Below are positions 36,844-45,527 of a stretch of 64,000 nt of DNA, one piece after another; the stretch's first letter is position 1, and every line of letters starts with the position of its first letter. A model generated the notes under the pieces. It saw nothing but the letters and a program-made list of their open reading frames with translations, did no database searches and was not told the origin of the DNA. Origin of the DNA: Ilumatobacter sp. (GTDB lineage: Bacteria > Actinomycetota > Acidimicrobiia > Acidimicrobiales > Ilumatobacteraceae); the NCBI GenBank assembly GCA_007693335.1, contig REDU01000109.1:1-64000 (forward strand), read 5' to 3'. The position numbers and the translations under genes are program-made.

Positions 36844-38598
36844 GTGCCACCCGTGACCACTGACCGTCGCTTCGACCGCGCCCGCCGCGGCGTGGGGCTC
36901 GTCGTGTCGATGGTCCGTCTGCACCCTCGACTGTTCGCCGTCGCGGTGGCCGGGGCGACGGTGTTCGCCGTGTGCACCGTGGCGTCGAGCTTCGCCGTGC
37001 AGTGGGTGGTCGACCGGGTGATCCTGCCGCGTTTCGACGAGGGTGAGGTGGCAGTGGGCACCGTGCTCACCGGCGCCCTCCTGATCATCGTGATCGGCGT
37101 CGTGCGTGCTGCAGGGGTGGTGGTCCGCCGATCGTTCGCGGGCATCACGCAGTGGCGGGTGGCCGAGACACTCACGCGCGACGTCGTCGACCGGTTGGTC
37201 CGCCAGCCGGCCTCGTGGCACCAGCGTCGGGCCGACGGCGATCTGGTCGCCAGGGCCGGGGTGGACGTCGAGGCGGCCATCAGCGTGCTCGCACCCATCC
37301 CCTTCGCCACGAGCACCGTCGTGCTGCTCGTGATCTCGAGCCTCTGGATGCTGAACGTCGACGTGGTACTCGGCGCCGCGGCCGTGGTGGTGTTCCCGGT
37401 GCTCCTCGGGATCAACGTGGTGTACCAGCACCGTGTCGACCGCCACTTCGTCGAGGCGCAGGATCACCTCGGCGCGTTCTCGGCAGGGGTGCACGAGAGC
37501 TTCGAGGGCGTCCAACTGATCAAGGCCTACGGTGCCGAGGAGCGTGAGACCGAGCGGCTGGCCTCGATCGCCGGTGACGTCCGCGACGCCCGGGTGCGTG
37601 CCGTCCGGCTGCGCGCCACCTTCGAGGCGATGCTCGAGGTGATCCCGTCGTTGACGAACGTCGGTCTCGTGGTGTTGGGCGCCCAGCGCATCCGCACCGG
37701 CGACATCACCGTGGGCGAGCTCTCGAGCATCATCTTCTTGTTCACCCTGCTCGTCTTCCCGCTGCGACTCATCGGCTACACGCTGTCGGAGCTGCCACGG
37801 TCCCTGGCCGGATGGCAGCGGGTGCGAACGGTGCTCGACGAGCCCGTCGAGGCCGATCCCATGGCGTCCGTCGGCCGCACCGGCGCAGCACTCGGACTCG
37901 AGATGGCGTCGGTGTCGTTCCGTCATCCCGGCGAACCCGTCGACACGCTCCACGACGTCTCGATCAACGTGGGTCGAGGTGAGATCGTCGCCGTGGTCGG
38001 GGCGACCGGATCCGGCAAGACCACCCTGGTCGAGGTGGCCGGTGGGCTCCTCCCGGTGCGAACCGGCGAGGTACGGCTCACCTCCGGCACCCGCTCGATG
38101 GTGTTCCAGGAGGCGTTCTTGTTCTCCGGCACCGTCCGCGAGAACCTCTGCATCGGTGAAACCCACTCCGACGACGCGCTCTGGGAGGCCCTCCGTCTCG
38201 CCTCGGGTGACGACTTCGTCCGCATGCTCCCGCACGGTCTCGACACCGTGGTGGGTGAGCGCGGCGTGAGCCTGAGCGGCGGGCAGCGTCAACGGCTCGC
38301 GCTCGCCCGGGCGCTGGTGCGTCGCCCAGCCGTGCTGGTGCTCGACGACACCACATCGGCGCTCGACCCCTCCACCGAGGCGTCGGTACTGGGCAACCTG
38401 CGCTCAGCGGCCAGCGGCACCACCGTCTTGATGGTCGCGTCGCGCCCGTCCACCATCGCACTGGCCGACCGGGTGGCGTTCATGGCGGGCGGGGCCGTCG
38501 TGGCCGATGGCTCACATCGCGATCTGTTGGCCAGCGAACCCCGCTACCGCGAGCTGGTCGAGGCGTTCGAGGCCGACCGTGAGGGAACCGGACCGTGA
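36844..38598 (+). CDS. ABC exporter half-transporter A (degenerate ATPase site)
   Basis: A 584-residue half-transporter: six transmembrane helices (about 20-320), then an ATPase domain. Walker A is GATGSGKT (386-393), the Q-loop is VFQEAF, and the signature LSGGQ (477-481) is canonical. Walker B reads LVLDD, with Asp502 replacing the catalytic Glu, and the switch histidine is replaced by Ser533 (VASRPSTI). So its own ATP site is hydrolysis-impaired while it lends a normal signature to its partner. The next gene starts in a GTGA overlap. Typical of heterodimeric multidrug or lipid exporters; cargo unknown. Confidence 0.88.
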   Translation: MPPVTTDRRFDRARRGVGLVVSMVRLHPRLFAVAVAGATVFAVCTVASSFAVQWVVDRVILPRFDEGEVAVGTVLTGALLIIVIGVVRAAGVVVRRSFAGITQWRVAETLTRDVVDRLVRQPASWHQRRADGDLVARAGVDVEAAISVLAPIPFATSTVVLLVISSLWMLNVDVVLGAAAVVVFPVLLGINVVYQHRVDRHFVEAQDHLGAFSAGVHESFEGVQLIKAYGAEERETERLASIAGDVRDARVRAVRLRATFEAMLEVIPSLTNVGLVVLGAQRIRTGDITVGELSSIIFLFTLLVFPLRLIGYTLSELPRSLAGWQRVRTVLDEPVEADPMASVGRTGAALGLEMASVSFRHPGEPVDTLHDVSINVGRGEIVAVVGATGSGKTTLVEVAGGLLPVRTGEVRLTSGTRSMVFQEAFLFSGTVRENLCIGETHSDDALWEALRLASGDDFVRMLPHGLDTVVGERGVSLSGGQRQRLALARALVRRPAVLVLDDTTSALDPSTEASVLGNLRSAASGTTVLMVASRPSTIALADRVAFMAGGAVVADGSHRDLLASEPRYRELVEAFEADREGTGP

Positions 38599-40388
38599 AC
38601 GAGCCCGTCGGACGCTTCTCGACCGTCGATGCGATCGGCCGTGGCCTCCAGGAGGCGCCGGTGCTGCGCCAGGGGCTCGGCGTCACGTGGCTGTTCGCCG
38701 GGGTGGGCGCCGGCGGACGGGTGGTCGTCCCGATCATGATCCAGCAGGCGATCGATCGTGGCATCGTGGGCCAGGACGAGGTGCGGGTCGACCGCGTGGC
38801 CGTCTTCGGTGCAGTGGCTGCGGTGGCCCTGCTGATCGCCGGCGTGGCCCAACGCACCGCCATGGTCCGACTCGGCGCTCGCAGCGAACAGGCACTGTTC
38901 GACCTCCGCCGGCGGCTGATCGCCCACATCCACCGGCTGAGCCTGGCCGACCACAACGACGAGCGCCGCGGCGGCCTGGTGGCGCGCGTCACGAGTGATA
39001 TCGAGACGCTCACGCAGTTCTTCCAGTGGGGCGGGCTCGCCTGGTTGCTGAACGGCACGATGATGCTGGTGGTGGCCGCCGTGATGCTGGCCTACAACTG
39101 GGCGCTCGCGCTGGTGGCGTTCGTGGTCGCGCTGCCGCTGGCCTTCGTGCTGCGGGCCGTGCAGCGGCATCTGTCGGCCGCCTATGACCGGGCCCGCGAG
39201 CGCAACGGCGAGATGCTGTCGGCCGTGTCGGAGGCCGTGACCGGTGCCGAGACCATCCGCGCGTACGGAGCAGGTCGGCACATCGCGGCCGAGACCAACG
39301 TGACGGTCAAGCGCCGGGCCGACGCCCAGATCCGTGCCAACGTCATCGGGGCGTTCCTGTTCCCGTCGGGCGAGGTCTTCTCGGTGCTCACCGTTGCCGC
39401 CGTGGTCGGCGCGGGCGTCTGGCTGGGACCCGCCAGTGGGCTGACCGCGGGAGCGATGGTCGGATTCGTGTTCCTCACGTACCGGTTCCTCGAGCCGATC
39501 GCCGAACTCACGGAGGTGCTCGACCAGACCCAGACCGCGGTGGCCGGGTTGCGGCGCGTGCTCGGCGTGCTCGACATGCCTGTCGGACCACCCCAGCCGG
39601 CCGAGTCGATCCCGCTCCCGGCCGGGCCCCTCGGTCTCGACATCGACCGTGTCACGTTCTCGTACCGCAGTCGGGCCGATCGGGCCCTGGCCGACCAGCC
39701 GGTGTTGACCGATGTGCGCGTCTCGATCCCGGCAGGTCAGCAGGTGGCGCTCGTCGGAGCGACCGGATCTGGAAAGACCACGCTCGGTCGTCTGATCGCC
39801 CGCTTCGCCGACCCGACGTCGGGTGAGATCCGACTGGGCGGTGTCCCGCTGCCGGCCACGGGGAACGACGAGTTGCGCCATCGGCTCGTGGTGGTCGCCC
39901 AGGAGCCCTTCCTGTTCGACGACACGATCACCGCCAACGTGCGGTTCTCGCGACCCGGTGCCACCGAGGCCGATGTCGAGCGGGTGATCGACGAGCTCGA
40001 CGTGCGTGACTGGGTGCGCTCGCTGCCGGACGGCCTCCACACGCGAGTCGGCGAGCGTGGCGAGCAGCTGTCGGCCGGTGAGCGCCAGCTCGTGGCCCTG
40101 CTCCGGGCGGGTCTGGCAGATCCTGACGTGTTGGTACTCGACGAGGCGACCTCGTCGGTCGATGCACTCACCGAGGTACGTATCTCACGGGCGCTCACCC
40201 ATCTCGCACAGGGCCGTACCACGATCGCCATCGCCCATCGTCTCTCCACGGCCGCCCGAGCGGATCGCGTGCTGGTGCTCGACGACGGCCATCTCGTCGA
40301 GGATGGTTCGCACGCCCAGCTGATCTTGCGGGCGGGCCCGTACCGGCGTCTCTACGACGCCTGGATGACCGCCACCAGCGCCCAGTGA
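38595..40388 (+). CDS. ABC exporter half-transporter B (catalytic ATPase site)
   Basis: A 597-residue half-transporter with six membrane helices (about 25-315) and an ATPase domain. Walker A is GATGSGKT (388-395). Walker B LVLDEATSSVD carries catalytic Glu517, and the switch His548 is in IAIAHRLST. Its signature is degenerate (LSAGE, 492-496). It therefore complements the upstream subunit: one composite site is fully canonical, the other degenerate in both halves. Starts GTG in a 4-nt overlap with the first subunit. Converges on the DUF2510 membrane protein gene with a 7-nt gap. Confidence 0.9.
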   Translation: MNEPVGRFSTVDAIGRGLQEAPVLRQGLGVTWLFAGVGAGGRVVVPIMIQQAIDRGIVGQDEVRVDRVAVFGAVAAVALLIAGVAQRTAMVRLGARSEQALFDLRRRLIAHIHRLSLADHNDERRGGLVARVTSDIETLTQFFQWGGLAWLLNGTMMLVVAAVMLAYNWALALVAFVVALPLAFVLRAVQRHLSAAYDRARERNGEMLSAVSEAVTGAETIRAYGAGRHIAAETNVTVKRRADAQIRANVIGAFLFPSGEVFSVLTVAAVVGAGVWLGPASGLTAGAMVGFVFLTYRFLEPIAELTEVLDQTQTAVAGLRRVLGVLDMPVGPPQPAESIPLPAGPLGLDIDRVTFSYRSRADRALADQPVLTDVRVSIPAGQQVALVGATGSGKTTLGRLIARFADPTSGEIRLGGVPLPATGNDELRHRLVVVAQEPFLFDDTITANVRFSRPGATEADVERVIDELDVRDWVRSLPDGLHTRVGERGEQLSAGERQLVALLRAGLADPDVLVLDEATSSVDALTEVRISRALTHLAQGRTTIAIAHRLSTAARADRVLVLDDGHLVEDGSHAQLILRAGPYRRLYDAWMTATSAQ

Positions 40389-40395
40389 GTGCCCG

Positions 40396-41202
40396 CTAGC
40401 CGGGGTCGACGCCGAACGGGAGCGGTCCCGACACGTTCGGCGGCGAACATTCGACGGCGTCGACCGTCACGCGCCGGGTGACCTCCCAGGAACGCGTCTC
40501 GCCCGGCGCCACGTCGATCAGCTCGCCACGGGTGGTGGACACCCTCACACCGGAGCCGGAGCGGACCACGTCCACCCTGACGGTGAAACTCGCGGTGTCA
40601 TCGCTGTCGTTGCGCAGCTCACCCGACACCGTGGCCGTCCCGTCGTCCACCTCGCAACCGGTCACCTCGGCGGCGTGCTCGGCGGGGTTCTCGTACCGTT
40701 CGAGTGCCCGGAACACCGCGATGGTGAACAACAGCCCTCCCACGGCCACACCCAGTCCGATCGCGCTCGTGATGGTTCCGGCCAGGGCGAAACCCCGGCC
40801 CGAACCGCTCCGTCGAGACCGCCGTAGTCCCATCACCCCGAAGACCATGCCCAGCACCGCCAACAGCGCCCCCAGCACGAACACCACCGGGAGCCATCCG
40901 AAGGCGATCGACAGGATCCCGCAGGTCAGACCGGCCACGGCGATGCCGTTGCCGCTGTTGCCCCCGGACGGGCCGGTCGTCGGACCGGTCGTCGGGGCGG
41001 TCGTCGGGGCGGTCGTCGGGGCGGTCGGGGTGTGCGACGTGCCGAGCACGTCGACGTAGCGTTCGCCGTCGGTCGACACGTCGGCCGTCCACGTCGTGCC
41101 GTTGTGGTACCGGAACTCGTAGCGACCACTCGGGTCGGGATACCAGTCGGGTCGGTGGTCCGGCGTCGGGGCGACCGCGGATGGGTTCCCGGTGTCGGTC
41201 AC
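40396..41202 (-). CDS. DUF2510 / DUF4190-like membrane protein
   Basis: A 268-residue protein. It begins with a DUF2510 motif (DWYPDPSGRYEFRYHNGTTW), then a Thr/Pro repeat linker (TAPT, TGPT units; 12-bp DNA repeats). Two hydrophobic hairpins follow, of DUF4190 style (GIAVAGLTCGILSIAFGW; LLAVLGMVFGVMGLRR; IGLGVAVGGLLFTIAVF). The last 100 residues look like an extracytoplasmic beta domain (TGCEVDDGTATVSGELRNDSDDT onward) reminiscent of FxLYD-type folds. The GTG at 41202 is fixed by TACATT seven nucleotides upstream. Function unknown. Confidence 0.72.
   Translation of the reverse strand: MTDTGNPSAVAPTPDHRPDWYPDPSGRYEFRYHNGTTWTADVSTDGERYVDVLGTSHTPTAPTTAPTTAPTTGPTTGPSGGNSGNGIAVAGLTCGILSIAFGWLPVVFVLGALLAVLGMVFGVMGLRRSRRSGSGRGFALAGTITSAIGLGVAVGGLLFTIAVFRALERYENPAEHAAEVTGCEVDDGTATVSGELRNDSDDTASFTVRVDVVRSGSGVRVSTTRGELIDVAPGETRSWEVTRRVTVDAVECSPPNVSGPLPFGVDPG
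40987..41022. repeat. 12-bp coding repeat (Thr/Pro linker)
   Basis: GGTCGTCGGGGC occurs three times in tandem (40987, 40999, 41011) with degenerate flanking copies. On the minus strand it encodes the TAPT/TGPT linker of the DUF2510 protein. Confidence 0.85.
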
Positions 41203-41209
41203 GAGCGGG

Positions 41210-41215
41210 AATGTA
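41210..41215 (-). promoter_or_regulatory. -10 element of the DUF2510 membrane protein gene
   Basis: TACATT on the minus strand, exactly seven nucleotides before the GTG at 41202; leaderless spacing. Confidence 0.5.
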
Positions 41216-41268
41216 CCGGTGTGACACCGACCGCACCCAACCCCTCGGTATCCGGGTCGCGCACTCTC

Positions 41269-41274
41269 TACGAT
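41269..41274 (+). promoter_or_regulatory. -10 element of the histidine phosphatase gene
   Basis: TACGAT on the plus strand, seven nucleotides before the ATG at 41282; leaderless spacing. Confidence 0.55.
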
Positions 41275-41281
41275 CAGGTGC

Positions 41282-41959
41282 ATGGAGATCGTGTTGGTAC
41301 GTCACGCCGAGCCGGAGTGGATCCGTGAGGGCCTCAACGTCGTGAACCCGCCACTGACCGACCGGGGGCACCGTCAGGCGGAGCGCCTGGCCGAGGCGCT
41401 GGCCGGTGAGGAGTTCGACGAGGTCCTGGTCTCACCGCTCACGCGGACGCGCCAGACGGCGGCGCCGGTGCTCGAGGCGTTGGGGCATGCCGAGAACATC
41501 GATCCGTGGCTCGAGGAGATCCGCGACCCGGGCTGGCACGGAACACCAGCCGAGAAGGCCGAGCAGGCGTACCGTGAGATGCGCGAGCGTCCGGTCGACC
41601 ACCGGTGGGCCGGTATCGAGGACGGTGAGCCCGTGCGCGACTTCGTCGACCGGATCCGCCTCGGCATCACCTTGTTCCTGTCGGAGCGTGGTGTCGAGCG
41701 TGCCGAACACGACCTGCCGATCTGGAAGATCAGCGAGCCGGGTGCCCGCATCCTGCTGATCGCGCACGCCGGCACGAACTCCGTCTGCATCTCCCACCTG
41801 CTCGGTCTGGAGCCCACACCCTGGGAGTGGGACCGGTTCGTGCTCGGTCACACCTCGATCAGTCGGCTCGAGGCGATCTCCGTGCACGACAGCCACACGT
41901 TCAGCCTCACGAAGCTGTCCGACACCGAACACCTCGACGCCGACCATCGCACCCGTTGA
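41282..41959 (+). CDS. histidine phosphatase / phosphoglycerate mutase family protein
   Basis: A 225-residue protein of the histidine phosphatase superfamily. The phosphohistidine motif is VLVRHAEPEW (His8), with SPLTRTRQTA providing the second arginine, and a later LLIAHAGTNSVC supplying the second catalytic His. A central insert (about residues 55-115) is unlike cofactor-dependent glycolytic mutase. It is more likely a phosphatase of unknown small-molecule substrate. Leaderless start by the TACGAT element. Confidence 0.8.
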   Translation: MEIVLVRHAEPEWIREGLNVVNPPLTDRGHRQAERLAEALAGEEFDEVLVSPLTRTRQTAAPVLEALGHAENIDPWLEEIRDPGWHGTPAEKAEQAYREMRERPVDHRWAGIEDGEPVRDFVDRIRLGITLFLSERGVERAEHDLPIWKISEPGARILLIAHAGTNSVCISHLLGLEPTPWEWDRFVLGHTSISRLEAISVHDSHTFSLTKLSDTEHLDADHRTR

Positions 41960-41995
41960 GCTCGCCGGGCCCGGCGGTGGGGCATCGGGCGCGAG

Positions 41996-42001
41996 TACGT
42001 T
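41996..42001 (+). promoter_or_regulatory. -10 element of the second aldehyde dehydrogenase operon
   Basis: TACGTT ends six nucleotides before the ATG at 42008. Confidence 0.5.
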
Positions 42002-42007
42002 CGGGGC

Positions 42008-43465
42008 ATGGCTGAACAGCTCCGGATGTACGTGGACGGCGAGTGGGTCGAGGCCCACGACGGTGCCACGTTCGACACGATCGACCCGGCCACCGCCGAG
42101 GTACTGGCCTCGGTGCCACGTGCGACCGGCCCCGACGTGGCTCGCGCCGTCGCCGCCGCCCGCCGGTCGTTCGACCAGGGACGATGGGGGAGCGCGGTGG
42201 CCGAGCGCGAGCGGTCGCGTCTCCTGCTCCGGATGGCCGAGCTGGTGCGCTCGCAGCGCGACGAGCTGGTCGAGCTCGAGGTGCGCGACTGCGGGAAACC
42301 GTTGGCCGACGCCCGGGGCGACATCGACGAGGTCGCGTTCATGTTCGAGTACTACGCCGGATGGGCCACGAAGATCTCCGGCGACATCCCGCCGGTGGGG
42401 CCCGACGCGATGAGCCTCGTCGTGAAGGAACCGCTCGGGGTGTGCGGGCTGATCGTGCCGTGGAACTACCCGATGCTCATGGCCGCCCAGAAGGTGGCGC
42501 CGGCCCTCGCCGCCGGCTGCACCGTGGTGCTCAAGCCCGCCGAGCAGACACCGCTCACGGCGCTGCGGCTGGCGGCCATCGCCGAGGAGGCCGGGGTTCC
42601 GGCCGGTGTGGTCAACGTGGTCACCGGTTTCGGTCCGGAAGCCGGGGCGCCGCTGCTCACCGATCCGGCCGTCGACAAGATCTCGTTCACCGGCTCGCGT
42701 GACGTGGGTGTGATGATCCAGCGCACGTGCGCCGAGCAGCTCAAGCGGGTCACGCTGGAACTCGGCGGCAAGAGCCCGAACATCGTGTTCGCCGACGCCG
42801 ACATGGCGGGTGCCGTCCCCGGCACGTGCGCCGGTGTGTTCGGGAACCAGGGCGAGGTGTGCTCCGCCGGCAGCCGGGTGTTCGTCGAGCGCTCGATCTA
42901 CGACGAGGCGCTCGACGCGATGACCGCCGAGGCGGCCGCGATCCGGCTCGGTTCCGGACTCGATCCCGCGACCACGATGGGTCCGCTCGTGTCGGCCGAG
43001 CAGCGCGACCGGGTGCTCGGCTACCTCGAGGTCGGCCGCGCCGAGGGCGCCCATCTCGCGTTCGAGGGGACCGCGCCGAGCGATCCGGCGCTGGCGAACG
43101 GATACTTCGTCGCACCTGCCATCTTCGAGGCGACCTCGAACGATCTGCGCATCGCCCGTGAGGAGATCTTCGGCCCGGTGATGACCGTGATCCCGTTCAC
43201 CGAGGTCGACGAGGTGATCCGCCTCGCGAACGACACCGAGTACGGCCTCGCCGCCGCGATCTGGACCCGCGACATCACCAAGGCGCTGCGCACGGCACGA
43301 GCCGTTCGCGCCGGCATCGTCTGGATCAACGACAGTCAACCGGCACCGAGCGAGGCGCTGTGGGGTGGCTACAAGCAGAGCGGTATCGGGCGCGAGCTCG
43401 GCCCGTACGCGCTCGACGCCTATCTCGAGACCAAGCAGATCTACATCAACCTGGGGGCATCATGA
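42008..43465 (+). CDS. aldehyde dehydrogenase (betaine-aldehyde-type)
   Basis: A 485-residue NAD(P)+-dependent aldehyde dehydrogenase. Asn153 is in PWNYPML, Glu251 in LELGGKSPNIV and Cys285 in NQGEVCSAGSR. The CSAGSR context resembles the group including betaine-aldehyde and phenylacetaldehyde dehydrogenases. Leaderless start by TACGTT. The next gene's ATG overlaps its stop (ATGA), so an aldehyde-oxidising step and a methyltransferase are produced together, followed by an SDR. Substrate not determined. Confidence 0.88.
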   Translation: MAEQLRMYVDGEWVEAHDGATFDTIDPATAEVLASVPRATGPDVARAVAAARRSFDQGRWGSAVAERERSRLLLRMAELVRSQRDELVELEVRDCGKPLADARGDIDEVAFMFEYYAGWATKISGDIPPVGPDAMSLVVKEPLGVCGLIVPWNYPMLMAAQKVAPALAAGCTVVLKPAEQTPLTALRLAAIAEEAGVPAGVVNVVTGFGPEAGAPLLTDPAVDKISFTGSRDVGVMIQRTCAEQLKRVTLELGGKSPNIVFADADMAGAVPGTCAGVFGNQGEVCSAGSRVFVERSIYDEALDAMTAEAAAIRLGSGLDPATTMGPLVSAEQRDRVLGYLEVGRAEGAHLAFEGTAPSDPALANGYFVAPAIFEATSNDLRIAREEIFGPVMTVIPFTEVDEVIRLANDTEYGLAAAIWTRDITKALRTARAVRAGIVWINDSQPAPSEALWGGYKQSGIGRELGPYALDAYLETKQIYINLGAS

Positions 43466-44616
43466 CCGAACACGACACCAGCATCCGCGCCGGGGCGGGC
43501 GTCCCGGGCCGGACCGACCCCGATCCCGATGCCTTGAAGATGTACTCGTTCCAGGTGTTCACCAAGCTCGAGGGAGCGGTGACCGCCGGCATGATCCACC
43601 TCGGCGACAAGCTCGGGATGTTCCGGGCGCTGGCCGAGGCGGACCAACCGCTCACCACCGATGAGCTCGCCAGCCGCACCGGCCTCGCCGAGCGCTGGGT
43701 GCGCGAGTGGGCGCACAACCAGGCGGCGGCGCGGATCATCCGCTCCCACACGGGCGATGCGTCCGGTGATGTGTCCGGCGACGCAGCGGTTCGGTTCTCC
43801 CTCAGCCCCGAGGCCGTGGCCGTGCTCGCGTCCCCCGAGCATCCGGCCTTCGGCATGGGTATGTTCCACCGACTTCCCCAGACCATGCGCACCCTCGAGG
43901 AGATGCCCGAGAGCTTCGTGACCGGTCTCGGGCACGACTACGACAGCCATGGTCCGGAGGGCGCCGTGGGCATCGAGCGCAGCTTCGAGCCGTGGAGCAA
44001 TGCCTTCCTGGTCCCCACCGTGCTCCCGGCACTCGACGGCGTGGTCGACAGGCTCCAGGCCGGTGCCGTGGTGGCCGACGTCGGGTGCGGCGCTGGCAGC
44101 GCCGTGTTGAAGATGGCCGAGGCGTTCCCCGCCAGCCGCTTCCACGGGTACGACATCTCCCGCTACGCGCTCGGGCGGGCCGAGCAGAAGCGGGTGGAGG
44201 CCGGCGCGACCAATGTGCACTTCCACGATCCGCGCCAGGACCCGCTGCCGTCGAACCACACGGTCGACCTCGTGACCACCTTCGACTGCATCCACGACAT
44301 GACCGATCCGCAGGGGATGATGCACGCCATCCGCGGTGCCATCGCCCCCGACGGCGTGTGGCTCCTGGTCGACATCAAGGCGCGCGACACCTTCGCCGAG
44401 AACGTCGAGAAGAACCCGATGGCGTCGCTGATGTACGGGATCAGCGTGCTGTCGTGCATGTCGTCAGCGCTCAGCGAACCCGGGGGTGCCGGCCTCGGCA
44501 CCTTGGGTCTTCCGGCTGCGAAGGCCGAGGCGATGGCGTCCGAGGCCGGCTTCACGAGATTCCGCACGCTCGACATCGATCACTCCGTCAACGCCTTCTA
44601 CGAGGTACGGCCATGA
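43462..44616 (+). CDS. SAM-dependent methyltransferase with winged-helix N-terminus
   Basis: A 384-residue enzyme. Residues about 40-90 form a winged-helix module (LTTDELASRTGLAERWVREW) typical of the Rv2258c-like methyltransferase group. The SAM-binding site is VVADVGCGAGSAVL (near 208-220), with the acidic DIS after strand 2 and a TTFDCIHDM post-motif. Methyl acceptor unknown; small-molecule O- or N-methylation is the family norm. The ATG lies in an ATGA overlap with the aldehyde dehydrogenase gene, with a purine-rich site just before. Confidence 0.82.
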   Translation: MTEHDTSIRAGAGVPGRTDPDPDALKMYSFQVFTKLEGAVTAGMIHLGDKLGMFRALAEADQPLTTDELASRTGLAERWVREWAHNQAAARIIRSHTGDASGDVSGDAAVRFSLSPEAVAVLASPEHPAFGMGMFHRLPQTMRTLEEMPESFVTGLGHDYDSHGPEGAVGIERSFEPWSNAFLVPTVLPALDGVVDRLQAGAVVADVGCGAGSAVLKMAEAFPASRFHGYDISRYALGRAEQKRVEAGATNVHFHDPRQDPLPSNHTVDLVTTFDCIHDMTDPQGMMHAIRGAIAPDGVWLLVDIKARDTFAENVEKNPMASLMYGISVLSCMSSALSEPGGAGLGTLGLPAAKAEAMASEAGFTRFRTLDIDHSVNAFYEVRP

Positions 44617-44629
44617 GGTGACCGTCACC

Positions 44630-44635
44630 TACAGT
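44630..44635 (+). promoter_or_regulatory. -10 element before the 31-aa ORF and SDR
   Basis: TACAGT ends eight nucleotides before the ATG at 44644, so the message reaching the SDR gene would begin at this small ORF. Confidence 0.45.
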
Positions 44636-44643
44636 CGACCGCC

Positions 44644-44739
44644 ATGAGCGACCGCTGCACACTCGACGAGGCCAAGGTATTCGCCGCCGGGCTCGACCTC
44701 GAAAGCGGCGTGGGAGGTGGGCAGCGGTGGAGCGCCTGA
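44644..44739 (+). CDS. 31-aa leader-like ORF overlapping the SDR start
   Basis: ATG at 44644 opens a 31-codon frame (MSDRCTLDEAKVFAAGLDLE, then SGVGGGQRWSA) ending TGA at 44737-44739. It overlaps the SDR GTG at 44727 by 13 nt. The -10 spacing suits leaderless translation of this ORF, and the SDR would then be reached by coupling. It may be a true small protein, a translational leader, or a gene remnant. No family recognised. Confidence 0.5.
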   Translation: MSDRCTLDEAKVFAAGLDLESGVGGGQRWSA

Positions 44740-45518
44740 CCTCGCTGTCACGCTCGATCGCGGGAAGACATGCCGTCGTGACGGGTGCGGCGAGCGGGAT
44801 GGGTCGCGCCACGGCCCACCTGTTCGCCGACGAGGGTGCCCGGGTGGTGGTGGCCGATCTCGGCGACGAGCGGGTGGCGACGGTGGTCGACGAGATCCGT
44901 GCGGTGTACGGCTCCGATGCCGCGCTGGGCGTGACCTGCGATGTGGCAGACCACGAGCAGCTCCGCGAGCTGGTGCACGCCGTCGACGGGTGGTGCGGCG
45001 GTATCGACATCGTCGTCAACAACGCGGGGGTCTCGTTGCCCAGCTCGGTGTTCCAGCCCGAGGACGAGTTCGAGACCAACTGGGCCCGCACCCTCGACAT
45101 CAACCTGACCGCGCACGCCCGCCTGGTGCGGCTCGCGCTGCCGTTCCTCGCACAGTCCGGGGAAGGTCGTGTGGTCAACATCGCCTCGACCGAGGCCATC
45201 GTGACCACGGCCGGACTGGCTGCGTACGCCGCCACGAAGGCCGGGGTGGTCGGGCTCACCAAGAGTCTCGCCGTCGAGCTCGGTCGTCACGGCGTGACGG
45301 TCAACTGCATCTGCCCGGGGCCGATCCTGACCGGGATGACCGCCGGGATCCCCGACGAGGCGAAGGCCACGTATGCCCGTCGGCGGGTGCCGCTCCGGCG
45401 TTACGGGATGCCCGAGGAGGTCGCCCAGATGACGCTGAACCTCTGCCTGCCGGCCAGCAGCTTCGTGAACGGTGCCATCATCCCGGTGGACGGTGGTATG
45501 ACGATCCGCCACACCTGA
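44727..45518 (+). CDS. short-chain dehydrogenase/reductase
   Basis: A 263-residue classical SDR. The cofactor motif is VTGAASGMGRATA (residues 18-30), followed by NNAG (98-101). The catalytic set is Asn126, Ser154, Tyr167 and Lys171 in YAATKAG. Acidic residue Asp44 after strand 2 (VVADLGD) favours NAD(H) over NADP(H). The substrate is an alcohol or ketone not definable from sequence. GTG start, coupled to the overlapping 31-aa ORF. It follows an aldehyde dehydrogenase and methyltransferase and converges on an uncharacterised gene. Confidence 0.85.
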   Translation: MERLTSLSRSIAGRHAVVTGAASGMGRATAHLFADEGARVVVADLGDERVATVVDEIRAVYGSDAALGVTCDVADHEQLRELVHAVDGWCGGIDIVVNNAGVSLPSSVFQPEDEFETNWARTLDINLTAHARLVRLALPFLAQSGEGRVVNIASTEAIVTTAGLAAYAATKAGVVGLTKSLAVELGRHGVTVNCICPGPILTGMTAGIPDEAKATYARRRVPLRRYGMPEEVAQMTLNLCLPASSFVNGAIIPVDGGMTIRHT

Positions 45519-45527
45519 CCGGATCGA

